Shown in pieces: positions 52,102-60,684 of a DNA stretch of 64,000 nucleotides. The notes under the pieces are model-generated. The model did no database searches. It was not told where the DNA came from and was given only the letters and a program-made list of their open reading frames with translations. Within the stretch, counting starts at the first letter, position 1, and every line of letters starts with the position of its first letter. The stretch comes from Microbacterium keratanolyticum (GTDB taxonomy: Bacteria; Actinomycetota; Actinomycetes; Actinomycetales; Microbacteriaceae), in the NCBI RefSeq assembly GCF_016907255.1, contig NZ_JAFBBQ010000001.1:558001-622000 (forward strand), written 5' to 3'. A program made the position numbers and the translations under genes.

Positions 52102-54711
52102 TCACGACACGGCGGCCCGCAGAAGACCGAGCCCGACCGCCCGCGCGATCGGCGCTGTCGACAGCGCCTCACGCACACGCATCGTGCTGATAGTCACCGC
52201 GCCCTCGCTCCACCGCACGGTCGCGGTGCTCGTCGCGGCTCCGCGGAGCCAGCCAGAGAAGATCGCCGAGTGCACGATCGCCGGGCGCAGAGGCCCGGGG
52301 ATGCCGGTGATGACGAGACTGCCCAGCAGGTCTTCGAACGCGATGCCGAGGACAGTGTCACCTGGCACATCCGTGAAGGCTCCGCGACGGTCGAGCCACT
52401 CGATGCGGGGCACCCAGTCGCCGTCGCCCGCGCGCGAGGTGAGGCGCGCCGACGGCAGGTAGTCGAAGGCCGCACCGAGCGCACCGGACTCCTCAGCGAG
52501 CAGCAGCACGCGTCCACCCGCGGCGGCGTGCGCCCGCGCGTCGTCAGTGAAGGTGCGCACGACAAGGAGGTCGGCGTCAGCACCGACGGGAACGCCCAGA
52601 GCATCGAGCCACTGCGCGACAGACTCGTCGCCCGCGCGCACGGCACCGCCGTCCCACTGTGCACCACTCACCACGAGCACGTCGGCAGCATCCCGCGCGA
52701 TCAGCGTCCCGGCATCGTGCAGTTCGGCGCTCACGAGGTATTGTCCGGATTCAGCGGGCAGGGTGAGGCGCAGCATCCGCTCCTCGCGAAGCGAACCGGC
52801 GGGGAACTCTGCGGCGCTCACACCGTCGATACACACGCGCAGCAGCGCACCGTCCGGCATCCCCTGCGGCGCGGGCAGTGTCGTCACCGTCATGCCGAGC
52901 TCCTGACCGGTCGCCACACTGTACGCGTCGGGGCGCAGCGCCACGGCGTGCTCACCGTTTGCGAGAGCAAACTCGGCCGTGTACGCCTTAGGGGTGCGGT
53001 TCATGTCAAAGAGGCCGTTCGCCTCCCATTGCACATCGCTCAACTGGGTGAGCACATAGCCGCGGATCTCGTCGTGCAGGCGGATGCTGGTGGTCTGGTA
53101 GCGGTTCGCCACCAGCTGCGCTCGCTGCAGCTGGCGCACCAGCTCGGGCCACGAACCGAAGACATCCTCGAGGCCCATCGAGCGGAATCGATCCATCAGG
53201 CCGGTGCCCTCGGCCGCACCGAACGCCCAGTCGGCACCGAGCGCGAACCACCACGGCTCCGACCCATCGGCTTCGTACTGGTCGAGCGCGTACGGCAGCG
53301 CCCAATTGCCGAACTCACTCAGCACAAGGGGCTCCGCGCCCGTGCGCGCAGCGTCACCGTGCGGCGAGAACGTCCAATCGGGACGTCCGGCGAACTCAGC
53401 GATCTTGGCATCCCAGACGCGCCTGCTCTCGGGGATGCCTCGGTACACATGGAAGTCGTCGATGTGGGTGCGCAGGTGGAAGTTCGGTTCGCACGCAGAG
53501 TTGTCGACGACCAGAGAGCCCGCGGCATGCTGTTCAATATCGTCGAAGACCTCACGCAGCCAGTCACGCTGCGCAGGGCTCGACAGATCAATGCCCCACG
53601 ACTCGTTCATGATCGTCCAGATCACGATGCTCGGGTGATGCCCGTCGCGCGCGATCAATGAGCGCAGCAGTTCGTGCCCCATGGCCGCCACCTGCGGGGT
53701 CCACGTCATCCAGCTCGGAAGCTCAGTCCAGACGAGCATGCCGAGTCGGTCGGCGATCTCGTAGTAGCGAGGATCCGGACGCTTGATGTGCACGCGAAGC
53801 ATGTTGAAGCCGAGCTCCTTCGTGTGACGCAGCATCCCCTCCCACGCGTCGAAGTCCTCGGACCTCGCACTCGCGCCCGGGTGGTAGTCCTGGTCGAGCA
53901 CGGCACGCATGTAGATCTCGCGCTCGTTCAGGTAGAAACGTCCGGCCTCAGCACGGAATGTGCGGAACCCGGTCTCACGGTGCACAGCGTCGACGGTCTC
54001 GCCCGCCACCTGCACGGCGATCTCGACCGTGTACAGGTGCGGGGCCTCAAGTTCCCAGCGCCGCACAGCGGGCACCGGAACCACGCCCACGAGCGCGCCG
54101 TCCTGCACGTCGAGCGTGGCCGTCGCGACGGCGACACCATCGCTCAGCACAGTCGCGGTCGCGCCTTCCGCCGCGGTCACCGTGCCGTCGACGAGGATCG
54201 TCGACGTGTCAGCATCAGCTCGCAGAGAGACAGAGCGCACGTGCGCCTCATGCCGCTCCTCAAGCGCCACCGACTGCCAGATGCCGGCGGTCGTGCCGTA
54301 CCACGACTGCTTTCCGAGCGGATGCTCAAGGAAGCCCGCCTCGGCTTCCGAGCCATACCGAGGCGGGTACGAGACCGTCACCTCCAGAGTGTTCTGGCCA
54401 TCGACGACGACGTCAGTGACGTCGAACTCGAAGGGCTCCCACGCCCCCACATGCTCCCCGACCACGATGCCGTTCACCCGCACCACGGCGGTGTGATTGA
54501 CGGCCTCGAAGCGCATGATCAGGCGTCGATCAGACCGCACCGTCACATCGAAAGACCGCTCGAAGCGGACGGTCTCATGCGACTCGCCGAACCCGGCGAC
54601 CTGCGTGGTCCACGTGCCGGGAACGGAGACGGTGCGGATCCCCGCGTCTCCGGGGAGGTGCAACTTCCAGTCGCCGTCGAGACTGATCATGGCGCGGAGC
54701 GCGGTGGACAT
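52102..54711 (-). CDS. glycoside hydrolase family 2 (beta-glycosidase)
   Basis: 869 residues without a signal peptide, so cytoplasmic. A sugar-binding jelly-roll (about 1-155, with GTWTTQVAGFGE), an Ig-like domain and a TIM barrel follow. The acid/base Glu370 is in IMNESWG and the nucleophile Glu466 in VLSEFGNW. About 250 extra residues close the protein. GH2 covers beta-galactosidases, glucuronidases and mannosidases; this form cannot be assigned to one. It is last in the LacI-controlled CUT1 operon and would cleave the imported glycoside. AGAAGG precedes the ATG. Confidence 0.88.
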   Translation of the reverse strand: MSTALRAMISLDGDWKLHLPGDAGIRTVSVPGTWTTQVAGFGESHETVRFERSFDVTVRSDRRLIMRFEAVNHTAVVRVNGIVVGEHVGAWEPFEFDVTDVVVDGQNTLEVTVSYPPRYGSEAEAGFLEHPLGKQSWYGTTAGIWQSVALEERHEAHVRSVSLRADADTSTILVDGTVTAAEGATATVLSDGVAVATATLDVQDGALVGVVPVPAVRRWELEAPHLYTVEIAVQVAGETVDAVHRETGFRTFRAEAGRFYLNEREIYMRAVLDQDYHPGASARSEDFDAWEGMLRHTKELGFNMLRVHIKRPDPRYYEIADRLGMLVWTELPSWMTWTPQVAAMGHELLRSLIARDGHHPSIVIWTIMNESWGIDLSSPAQRDWLREVFDDIEQHAAGSLVVDNSACEPNFHLRTHIDDFHVYRGIPESRRVWDAKIAEFAGRPDWTFSPHGDAARTGAEPLVLSEFGNWALPYALDQYEADGSEPWWFALGADWAFGAAEGTGLMDRFRSMGLEDVFGSWPELVRQLQRAQLVANRYQTTSIRLHDEIRGYVLTQLSDVQWEANGLFDMNRTPKAYTAEFALANGEHAVALRPDAYSVATGQELGMTVTTLPAPQGMPDGALLRVCIDGVSAAEFPAGSLREERMLRLTLPAESGQYLVSAELHDAGTLIARDAADVLVVSGAQWDGGAVRAGDESVAQWLDALGVPVGADADLLVVRTFTDDARAHAAAGGRVLLLAEESGALGAAFDYLPSARLTSRAGDGDWVPRIEWLDRRGAFTDVPGDTVLGIAFEDLLGSLVITGIPGPLRPAIVHSAIFSGWLRGAATSTATVRWSEGAVTISTMRVREALSTAPIARAVGLGLLRAAVS

Positions 54712-54733
54712 AAGGCCTTCTTCCAAAACGGAT

Positions 54734-54763
54734 GAGGGGCGGGCCGGGCCGGACCCGCCCCTC
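54734..54763 (-). terminator. hairpin between binding-protein gene and GH2 gene
   Basis: A perfect 10-bp stem (GAGGGGCGGG at 54734-54743 with 54754-54763) and a 10-nt loop. On the minus strand ATCCGTTTT follows, so it could be a leaky terminator that lowers GH2 expression or protects the upstream mRNA. Confidence 0.65.
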
Positions 54764-54794
54764 GAACAACAGAGCTACGAGGTAGCGGCAGGTA

Positions 54795-56168
54795 TTACTT
54801 GAGTTCCTGCGTGACGCGGGCCTGCGCCTCGCTCAGCGCATCGGCGATCGCCTTGTCGCTGAACCAGACCTCATCGAGCTGCGCGTGGATGAGCGACTTG
54901 ATCGCGGTCCAGTTCTCGATCTGCGGCACGAAGCTGATGCCGGTGAGAGCCGTCTGCGTGTAGTTCGCACGCTCCGGAGCCGCCAGGTAGGCGTCCGACT
55001 CGACAACCGAGACACGCGGCGCAATGTGACCGGTCGCGATCGACCAGGCGTCGGTGTTGTCGTACAGGAACTTCGCGAACTCGAGTGCGGCACGGTACTT
55101 GACCGGGTCGTCACCCTTCTGACGCGGCATGACCCACATGTGCGACGATGCCCAGGCAGCCGGTGCGTCGAAGACCGTCGGAAGGTCGGTCACTGTGTAG
55201 CCGAAGTCGGTCGTCGCGGCGTACTCGTTGATCGCCCAGACACCGTTGAGCAGAATCGCCGACTGCTGGTTCTTCCACTCGTCGATCGAGCCCGCGTAGT
55301 CCGCGTTCGTGTGCATGTAGCCGGCGTCAAGCAGCGCGTCGATGAGCTCAAGAGCCTTCGCTGCCGCCTCAGTGTCGACCTCTGCGCTGCCATCGGCCGA
55401 GATGACGTCGCTTCCCTGCTGGCGCACCAGCGAGTAGAAGAAGCGCCACGCCATGTCATCGTTGGCGAAGCCCGACGAGAACAGCATGAGGCCGGTCTTG
55501 TCCTTGACGTCCTTGCCCATCTGGAGAAGCTCCTCCGGGCTGGTCGGCAGCACGGGGCGACCGTCGGTGCCGATGTAGCCGGCCTTTGCGAGCACATCGG
55601 TGTTGACGTGCATCACGAGCGCGTGCGCGTCGAACGGCACAGCGTAGGTCGAGCCGTCCCACATGACGGACTTCTGCGCCTGCTCGGTCGCGTCGGTCAT
55701 GTCGACCCCGAGCGCCTCGGGGTCGAACGAGAGCAGCTGGTCGCGCTTTGCGTAGTCCGACATCGAGTAGTCGTGCAGGTTGGCGATGTTCGCGGGCTCG
55801 CCACCGGCGATCGATGCGTTGAACGCGTCGTAGTACGAGTTCCAGTCGGTGCCGCCAAGGCGCTCGACCGTGATGCCGTACTCGTTCTCAGCGTTGAACT
55901 TGTTGGTGAGGATCTGAATCGCCTCACACTCTGTCGTCGCAAGGGCCGGGTCAACGACGCCCTGCGTGCTCTCTTCGCAGTCACCGAACATGCGCGACAT
56001 CGTGATCGTCGTGCCCTTAAGCTGCTCAGCGGTGACAGCGGTGATCTGGTCTTCGAGCGCCCCGGCGTCTTCGCCGGCGCCGGGACCGGTTCCGGCGCCG
56101 CACGCGGTCAGCAGCAGCGCTGCCGCGGTGAGCGAAGCGGCCGCGACTGCGGTTTTGGTCTTTCGCAT
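54795..56168 (-). CDS. ABC transporter sugar-binding lipoprotein (CUT1)
   Basis: 457 residues. The signal peptide ends in LTAC (Cys23) and a short Gly-rich linker follows. The body fits family 1 solute-binding proteins (IQILTNKFNAENEYGITV, AILLNGVWAINEYA). It delivers a glycoside to the two upstream-encoded permeases. Unusually it comes after both permease genes. The ATG at 56168 has AGAGGA about 7 nt upstream. Hairpins lie on both sides of the gene. Confidence 0.88.
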   Translation of the reverse strand: MRKTKTAVAAASLTAAALLLTACGAGTGPGAGEDAGALEDQITAVTAEQLKGTTITMSRMFGDCEESTQGVVDPALATTECEAIQILTNKFNAENEYGITVERLGGTDWNSYYDAFNASIAGGEPANIANLHDYSMSDYAKRDQLLSFDPEALGVDMTDATEQAQKSVMWDGSTYAVPFDAHALVMHVNTDVLAKAGYIGTDGRPVLPTSPEELLQMGKDVKDKTGLMLFSSGFANDDMAWRFFYSLVRQQGSDVISADGSAEVDTEAAAKALELIDALLDAGYMHTNADYAGSIDEWKNQQSAILLNGVWAINEYAATTDFGYTVTDLPTVFDAPAAWASSHMWVMPRQKGDDPVKYRAALEFAKFLYDNTDAWSIATGHIAPRVSVVESDAYLAAPERANYTQTALTGISFVPQIENWTAIKSLIHAQLDEVWFSDKAIADALSEAQARVTQELK

Positions 56169-56204
56169 CTCATTTCCTCTCTGAATGTGGACGAAGCTGT
56201 CCGT

Positions 56205-56243
56205 GGCCGCTGGGTGGCGGCCCAAATCGGCCGAAGCGGCCGA
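56205..56243 (-). other. tandem hairpins before the binding-protein gene
   Basis: GGCCGC/GCGGCC (56205-56210 with 56217-56222) and TCGGCCG/CGGCCGA (56227-56233 with 56237-56243, loop AAG) lie in the 86-bp gap. They may mark an mRNA processing point or a 5' stabiliser for the SBP message. Confidence 0.5.
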
Positions 56244-56254
56244 GGGTCTGTGGG

Positions 56255-57139
56255 TTACTTGCTCCCGGAAGCCATCGAGATGCCTCGGATGAGGTGTTTC
56301 TGGAAGAAGATGAAGACGAGCAGCAGGGGCAGCGAGCCGATCAGGCCTCGGGCCATGAGGCTGCCGAGTTCCGTGGCCTGCGCGAAGTTGCCCTGCAGCG
56401 ACGCGAGTCCGGTCGTGATCGTGAACATCTCGGATTTCGTCGCCGAGACGAGCGGCCAGAGGTAGTCATTCCAGGTCTGCACGAAGGTGAAGATCGCGAG
56501 GGCGATCATCGACGGGCGCGCAAGCGGGAGCATGACCGAGAAGAACGTGCGCCATGGCCCTGCGCCGTCGATGCGCGCGGCTTCCTCGACCTCGGCAGGA
56601 ACCTGCGAGAAGAACTGCGTCATCAGGAACACCCCGAGCGGCGCCGCGATGCGTGGCAAGATCAGCGCCGCGTACGTGTTGTGCATCGAGACATCGCCGA
56701 TCATCGTGAACAGCGGGATGAACATCGCCTCTTTGGGGATCATGAGGCCCGCGAGGACGCTCGCATAGACGATCGTCTTGCCGCGGAAGGTGAACTTCGC
56801 GAACGCGTAGCCCGCCATCGCGCAGAGCAGCACAGTGAGCACGGTGGTCAGGATGCTGACGATGGCGCTGTTCAGGAACCAGCGACTCGTAAGGCCGACG
56901 CTGAAGACGCCGAGAAGGTTCTCGAGGGTGAACCCCTGCGGGATCAACGTCTGCGTCTCTTTCGTCAACGCCTTGTTGTCGCTGAGCGACAGCGACAGCA
57001 TCCACAGCATCGGAATGAGCCACACGAGCGAGGCGATCACCATCGCCAGGTGATACCAGGCGGTCGTGGCGGTGCTGCGGCGAACCCGCGGACGCGTCTT
57101 CGCTCCTGGCGTGGTCATGACCATCGTCTGCGTGCTCAC
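56255..57139 (-). CDS. carbohydrate ABC transporter permease, MalG-like (CUT1)
   Basis: 294 residues, six membrane helices, with the EAA loop EEAARIDGAGPWRTFFSVML near residue 190. The GTG start overlaps the MalF-like stop by 4 bp, with AAGGA upstream. It forms the channel together with the 57136-58245 gene product. Confidence 0.88.
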   Translation of the reverse strand: MSTQTMVMTTPGAKTRPRVRRSTATTAWYHLAMVIASLVWLIPMLWMLSLSLSDNKALTKETQTLIPQGFTLENLLGVFSVGLTSRWFLNSAIVSILTTVLTVLLCAMAGYAFAKFTFRGKTIVYASVLAGLMIPKEAMFIPLFTMIGDVSMHNTYAALILPRIAAPLGVFLMTQFFSQVPAEVEEAARIDGAGPWRTFFSVMLPLARPSMIALAIFTFVQTWNDYLWPLVSATKSEMFTITTGLASLQGNFAQATELGSLMARGLIGSLPLLLVFIFFQKHLIRGISMASGSK

Positions 57140-58245
57140 TTGCTGTCGTCCTTACCGAGGGTGCGCATCTGGATCACGGAGACGACGAGCATCACCGCGA
57201 AGAGGAACAGCGAGACCGCCGAGCCGTACCCGAGTTCGAAGTCGCGGAAGCCTGCTTCGTAGACGTGCTGGATCAGCACGAGCGTCGACGTGCCCGGTCC
57301 GCCGCCGGTCATGATGTTGACCTGACCGAAGACCTGGAACGAGGCGATCACCTGCATCACCATGACCAGCAGCACAACGTGCTTGATGCCGGGGAGCGTG
57401 ATGTTGACGAACTTGCGCCAGGGGCCTGCCCCATCCAGCGATGCCGCCTCGTAGAGCGCGGGATCGACATCCTGCAGGCCCGCTGAGAAGAGCACCAGGT
57501 TGAAGCCGACGGTCCACCAGACGGTCGTGACGATGACTGCCGTCATGGCTGTGTTGGGGTTTGCCAGCCACGGGATCGGGTCGATGCCCAGGGGCTCGAG
57601 GAGCGCAGCAAGCAGGCCCTGGTTGGGTGACAGGAAGTAGGTCCAGACGAGCGTGACGACCGACACCGGAAGGATGTAGGGCACGAAGAACACCATCTGG
57701 TAGATGCGTGCTCCCCGACGGTTTCCCTGCAGGGCGAGCGCCATGACGAGACCGAGAGCAGCGATCAGCGGAGTCGAGATCGCCGTGAACAGGAGAGTGT
57801 TCTGCAGCGCGATCCAGAACTCGGGGTCGAACCAGAATCCGCCTTGGGCCGGGTGGAAGCCCAGCGCCACGACAATCGCCAGGATGCCCGCGACGCCCAG
57901 GCTGACGCCGAGAGTGAGGCGTCGGCGCAGCAGCGGACGGATGAGCAGAGCGATCGCGCCGGCGAGCAGAATCAGTCGCGGTACAGCGAGGTGCGTCATC
58001 GACCACGTGATGTCGTGACCCCAGAGCATCCGCTCGAAGTTGTCGATGCCGATGAAGTCGCGCGTGGCCCCGAGCAGATCCCAGTCGTGCAGGCTCATCC
58101 ATGTCGCCTGCAGCACCGGGTAGAAGACGAAGATCACGTAGAGAACCATGAACGGCGCGGTGAACGCGATGCCGTACTTGAGCCCGCTGCCCGTGCGTCG
58201 CGATGTACGACGCACGCTGCTGCGCTCGATTGAGGGGCTCGCCAT
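57136..58245 (-). CDS. carbohydrate ABC transporter permease, MalF-like (CUT1), with insertion
   Basis: 369 residues, about 70 more than usual. The EAA loop YEAASLDGAGPWRKFVNITL is near residue 275. Between helix 1 (about 28-48) and the usual helix 2 (about 148-168) lies an insertion of about 65 residues with two further hydrophobic segments (about 89-103 and 111-130). AAAGGAG lies 5 nt before the ATG. First gene of the operon, behind a LacI-type operator region. Confidence 0.87.
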   Translation of the reverse strand: MASPSIERSSVRRTSRRTGSGLKYGIAFTAPFMVLYVIFVFYPVLQATWMSLHDWDLLGATRDFIGIDNFERMLWGHDITWSMTHLAVPRLILLAGAIALLIRPLLRRRLTLGVSLGVAGILAIVVALGFHPAQGGFWFDPEFWIALQNTLLFTAISTPLIAALGLVMALALQGNRRGARIYQMVFFVPYILPVSVVTLVWTYFLSPNQGLLAALLEPLGIDPIPWLANPNTAMTAVIVTTVWWTVGFNLVLFSAGLQDVDPALYEAASLDGAGPWRKFVNITLPGIKHVVLLVMVMQVIASFQVFGQVNIMTGGGPGTSTLVLIQHVYEAGFRDFELGYGSAVSLFLFAVMLVVSVIQMRTLGKDDSK

Positions 58246-58254
58246 GCATTCTCC

Positions 58255-58310
58255 TTTGCCACGTTGCAAACAACATGACCATTTTTGCCACGTTGCATAC
58301 TTTCTGTCAA
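58255..58310. promoter_or_regulatory. twin LacI-type operators in the CUT1 promoter
   Basis: TTTGCCACGTTGCA occurs twice, at 58255-58268 and 58284-58297, 29 bp apart. Its core TGCCACGTTGCA is a near-palindrome. On the minus strand TTGACA (58310-58305) and AAAAAT form a promoter with an 18-bp spacer that contains the second copy, while the first copy lies in the leader. An extra inverted repeat CTGTCA-N7-TGACAG (58304-58322) overlaps the -35 box. Confidence 0.75.
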
Positions 58311-58356
58311 ACCATCTGACAGGATGGGATCGAAACGTGACCAGAGGGGGCTGAAA

Positions 58357-59361
58357 TTGGGAGCGAGTATCGTCGACGTGGCGAAGCTGGCAGGCGTCTC
58401 TCCACGCACAGTCTCCAACGTCGTCAACGACTTCGTGCACGTGCGAGAAAGCACTCGACAGAAGGTTCTCGCCGCGATCGAAGAGCTCGGCTACCGCCCC
58501 AACATCTCGGCACGACGGCTCCGCCAGGGGCGCACCCGCATTCTCGGCTTTGCAGTGCCCGAGCTCTCGCAGCCGTACTTCGCAGAACTGAGCGAGCTCA
58601 TCGAGATCGCCGCCCAGAAGCGCGGCTACACCGTCATCGCAACCCAGACCGGCGGCATCCGCGAGAACGAGGTGCGCGTGCTGCGCGACCTCAGCTCTCA
58701 CATCGTCGATGCCCTCGTGTTCTCACCGATGTCCATGGAGAAGGACGAGCTCTACGTCACTCCCCCCAGCGTGCCGACGGTACTGATCGGTGAGCAGATC
58801 TCCAGCTCGAAGTACACGAGCATCGCGATCGACAACGAGCGTGCGACGGCCGACATCACCCGACATCTGCTCGACCGCGGACACACGCGTATCGCCACCC
58901 TCGGCGCGTACCACTCCGACCTGTACCGCAGCTCGCGACTACGCCTGAGCGGCTACCGCCAGGCGCTCGACGAGGCCGGGGTTGCGTTCGATCCGGAGCT
59001 CGTGCTCTACACCGATCGCTTCGGACGCCAGGCTGGCCGCGACGGCATCACCCAGGCGTGGACCTCCGGCATGCGTTTCGATGCCCTCGTCTGTTTCACC
59101 GACATGCTCGCTCTGGGCGCGATTCGGGCCTTCGCCGACCTGGGCGTGCGCGTCCCCGAAGACGTCGCAATCACCTCCATCGACGACGTGCTCGAGGCGG
59201 AGTTCTCCGTGCCGTCACTGACAACGGTCGCTCCCGACAAGCAGGCGATCGCTGAACAGGCGGTCGAATCGCTGCTCGCCCTGCTCGACGACGACACGCT
59301 AGAGCCGGCCAACATCGAGATCGGATACCGGCTCGTGACGCGGGAGAGCTCTGGCGGCTGA
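58357..59361 (+). CDS. LacI family transcriptional regulator
   Basis: 334 residues from TTG at 58357. The helix-turn-helix and hinge SIVDVAKLAGVSPRTVSNVV starts 3 residues in, and a type 1 periplasmic-binding-like sensor domain follows (ILGFAVPELSQPYFAEL to AITSIDDVLEAEFSVPSLTT). The TTG is chosen because AGAGGGGG ends 6 nt upstream; an ATG at 58324 would add 11 residues without a site. It is divergent from the CUT1-GH2 operon and should bind the twin operators between them. Confidence 0.88.
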   Translation: MGASIVDVAKLAGVSPRTVSNVVNDFVHVRESTRQKVLAAIEELGYRPNISARRLRQGRTRILGFAVPELSQPYFAELSELIEIAAQKRGYTVIATQTGGIRENEVRVLRDLSSHIVDALVFSPMSMEKDELYVTPPSVPTVLIGEQISSSKYTSIAIDNERATADITRHLLDRGHTRIATLGAYHSDLYRSSRLRLSGYRQALDEAGVAFDPELVLYTDRFGRQAGRDGITQAWTSGMRFDALVCFTDMLALGAIRAFADLGVRVPEDVAITSIDDVLEAEFSVPSLTTVAPDKQAIAEQAVESLLALLDDDTLEPANIEIGYRLVTRESSGG

Positions 59362-59372
59362 GACCGCCGCAC

Positions 59373-59810
59373 CTACGGGCGGGTGAAGTCCTCGAAGATG
59401 ATCGTCGTGCGGGTCGAGCGCACCGAGGGAATCGCCTGAACGTCTTCGAGCACGATGCGCCGCAGGTCACGCGCATCGCCCGCACGCACCAGCAGAATGA
59501 CGTCGAAATCGCCGCCCACGAGCGCCATGTGCTCGACCTCGGGAATCTGCTGCAGCCGGTCGCGCACGCTCTGCCAGCTCGCCTGCTCCAGCTGCAGCAT
59601 CACGTAGGCGGATGCATGGTGCCCCAGCAGCACCGGATCCGTACGCACCGTGTAGCCGGTGATGACGCCGGCGTCGCTGAGCTTCTTGATGCGAGCGTGC
59701 GCCCCCGCGCGCGAGATGTGCACCGCGTCGGCGATCGCGGTCATGGAAGAGCGCGCGTCGCGGCGCAGTTCGGCCAGGATGGCCCGGTCGATGTCGTCGA
59801 TCTCGCTCAT
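59373..59810 (-). CDS. Lrp/AsnC family regulator, probable BkdR
   Basis: 145 residues: helix-turn-helix (DARSSMTAIADAVHISRAGA, about residues 18-37) and a RAM/AsnC ligand domain (MALVGGDFDVILLVRAGDA). Lrp-type regulators beside bkd genes respond to branched-chain amino acids. The ATG overlaps the Pr6Pr membrane-protein stop by 4 bp, so both are read together on the minus strand, away from bkdABC. Confidence 0.87.
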   Translation of the reverse strand: MSEIDDIDRAILAELRRDARSSMTAIADAVHISRAGAHARIKKLSDAGVITGYTVRTDPVLLGHHASAYVMLQLEQASWQSVRDRLQQIPEVEHMALVGGDFDVILLVRAGDARDLRRIVLEDVQAIPSVRSTRTTIIFEDFTRP

Positions 59811-60532
59811 GATGCGACCGCCGTTGCAACGCCACGCGCACGACGCGACGCCCAGATCGACAACGCCGCGATCACCGCGAGCAGGGCGGCGATGCCGACG
59901 ACGTACATCGCCACGCTGCCGTACCCGGCACCGTGCGGATTGAGGAAGCCGTAGGGATACCACCACGGGTTGCCGGTGACCGGGTCTGTGATGAACTCGC
60001 CGCGAGCCAGGGTGTAGATGGCCCAGCCGACAGGGAAGATCAGCGCCAGCGTGGCATCCGCCCACCGCAGCGGACGGCGCGCGACATGCAGCACGAGATC
60101 CGCCGCGAACACGATCGGCGCGACGACGTGCTTGATCTCGCTCGCCCACACCAGCGTGTCCGGGTCGGGCACGCCGTCATTGCGCAGGAGCAGGTTGTAG
60201 ACGAGCCCCGTGATGACGACAGCCGATCCGATGCAGAGGAACAGCAGTGACAGCCAGCGCGGTTCGTCGACCCCCGAACGTCCACGCGTCGCGAGCCAGA
60301 TTCCGCCGATGGCGAGCACCACCGCGCCGGCGACCGTCGAGAGCACCGTGAAGTAGCTGAGATGGTTCGCGAGCGCAGTGACGAGATGGTGGCCCTGCCC
60401 TCGCGAGTACTCCACCGTCGCGATGATCTGGGCGACGATCGCGAGCAGCAGGGCCGCAGCGGTCGCGAGGCGCACGATCGCCCAGGCGAGACGCCTGGAG
60501 CCGATGTTCGACGAGGTGGGGGGCGGAGTCAT
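59807..60532 (-). CDS. Pr6Pr family membrane protein
   Basis: 241 residues with six membrane helices. HHLVTALANHLSYFTVLS, VVITGLVYNLLLR, SEIKHVVAPIVF and NPWWYPYGFLNPHGAGYG match the Pr6Pr pattern (a FAR-17a/AIG1-like six-helix family). The second ATG (60532) is preferred because AGAGAGG lies 5 nt before it and only 2 nt before the first. Function unknown. It may use the same control region as bkdA. Confidence 0.78.
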   Translation of the reverse strand: MTPPPTSSNIGSRRLAWAIVRLATAAALLLAIVAQIIATVEYSRGQGHHLVTALANHLSYFTVLSTVAGAVVLAIGGIWLATRGRSGVDEPRWLSLLFLCIGSAVVITGLVYNLLLRNDGVPDPDTLVWASEIKHVVAPIVFAADLVLHVARRPLRWADATLALIFPVGWAIYTLARGEFITDPVTGNPWWYPYGFLNPHGAGYGSVAMYVVGIAALLAVIAALSIWASRRARGVATAVAS

Positions 60533-60621
60533 CATTGCCTCTCTGAGTGTCAGCGAAATCTGACGCTTCGATACATTCATAGGCCATTTCTGATCATTCA
60601 TCCACAAAGTGACGAATCTGA

Positions 60622-60650
60622 TTGGACGAATGCGCATTCGCCTCCATGCT
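60622..60650 (+). promoter_or_regulatory. bkd promoter with palindromic operator in the spacer
   Basis: TTGGAC (60622-60627), a 17-bp spacer and CATGCT (60645-60650) form a promoter-like pair. CGAATGCGCATTCG (60627-60640) is a perfect 14-bp palindrome lying in the spacer. GTCAG-N6-CTGAC at about 60549-60564 is a second candidate site. Binding by the neighbouring Lrp-type protein is inferred. Confidence 0.55.
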
Positions 60651-60684
60651 TTCCTCAAGACGTTCGGCAAGGAAGGCGGACCCG

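Noticed and set aside
52063..53661. A 532-codon plus-strand open frame opposite the GH2 gene
   Set aside because: Antisense shadow; the GH2 frame has both catalytic glutamates and normal domain order.
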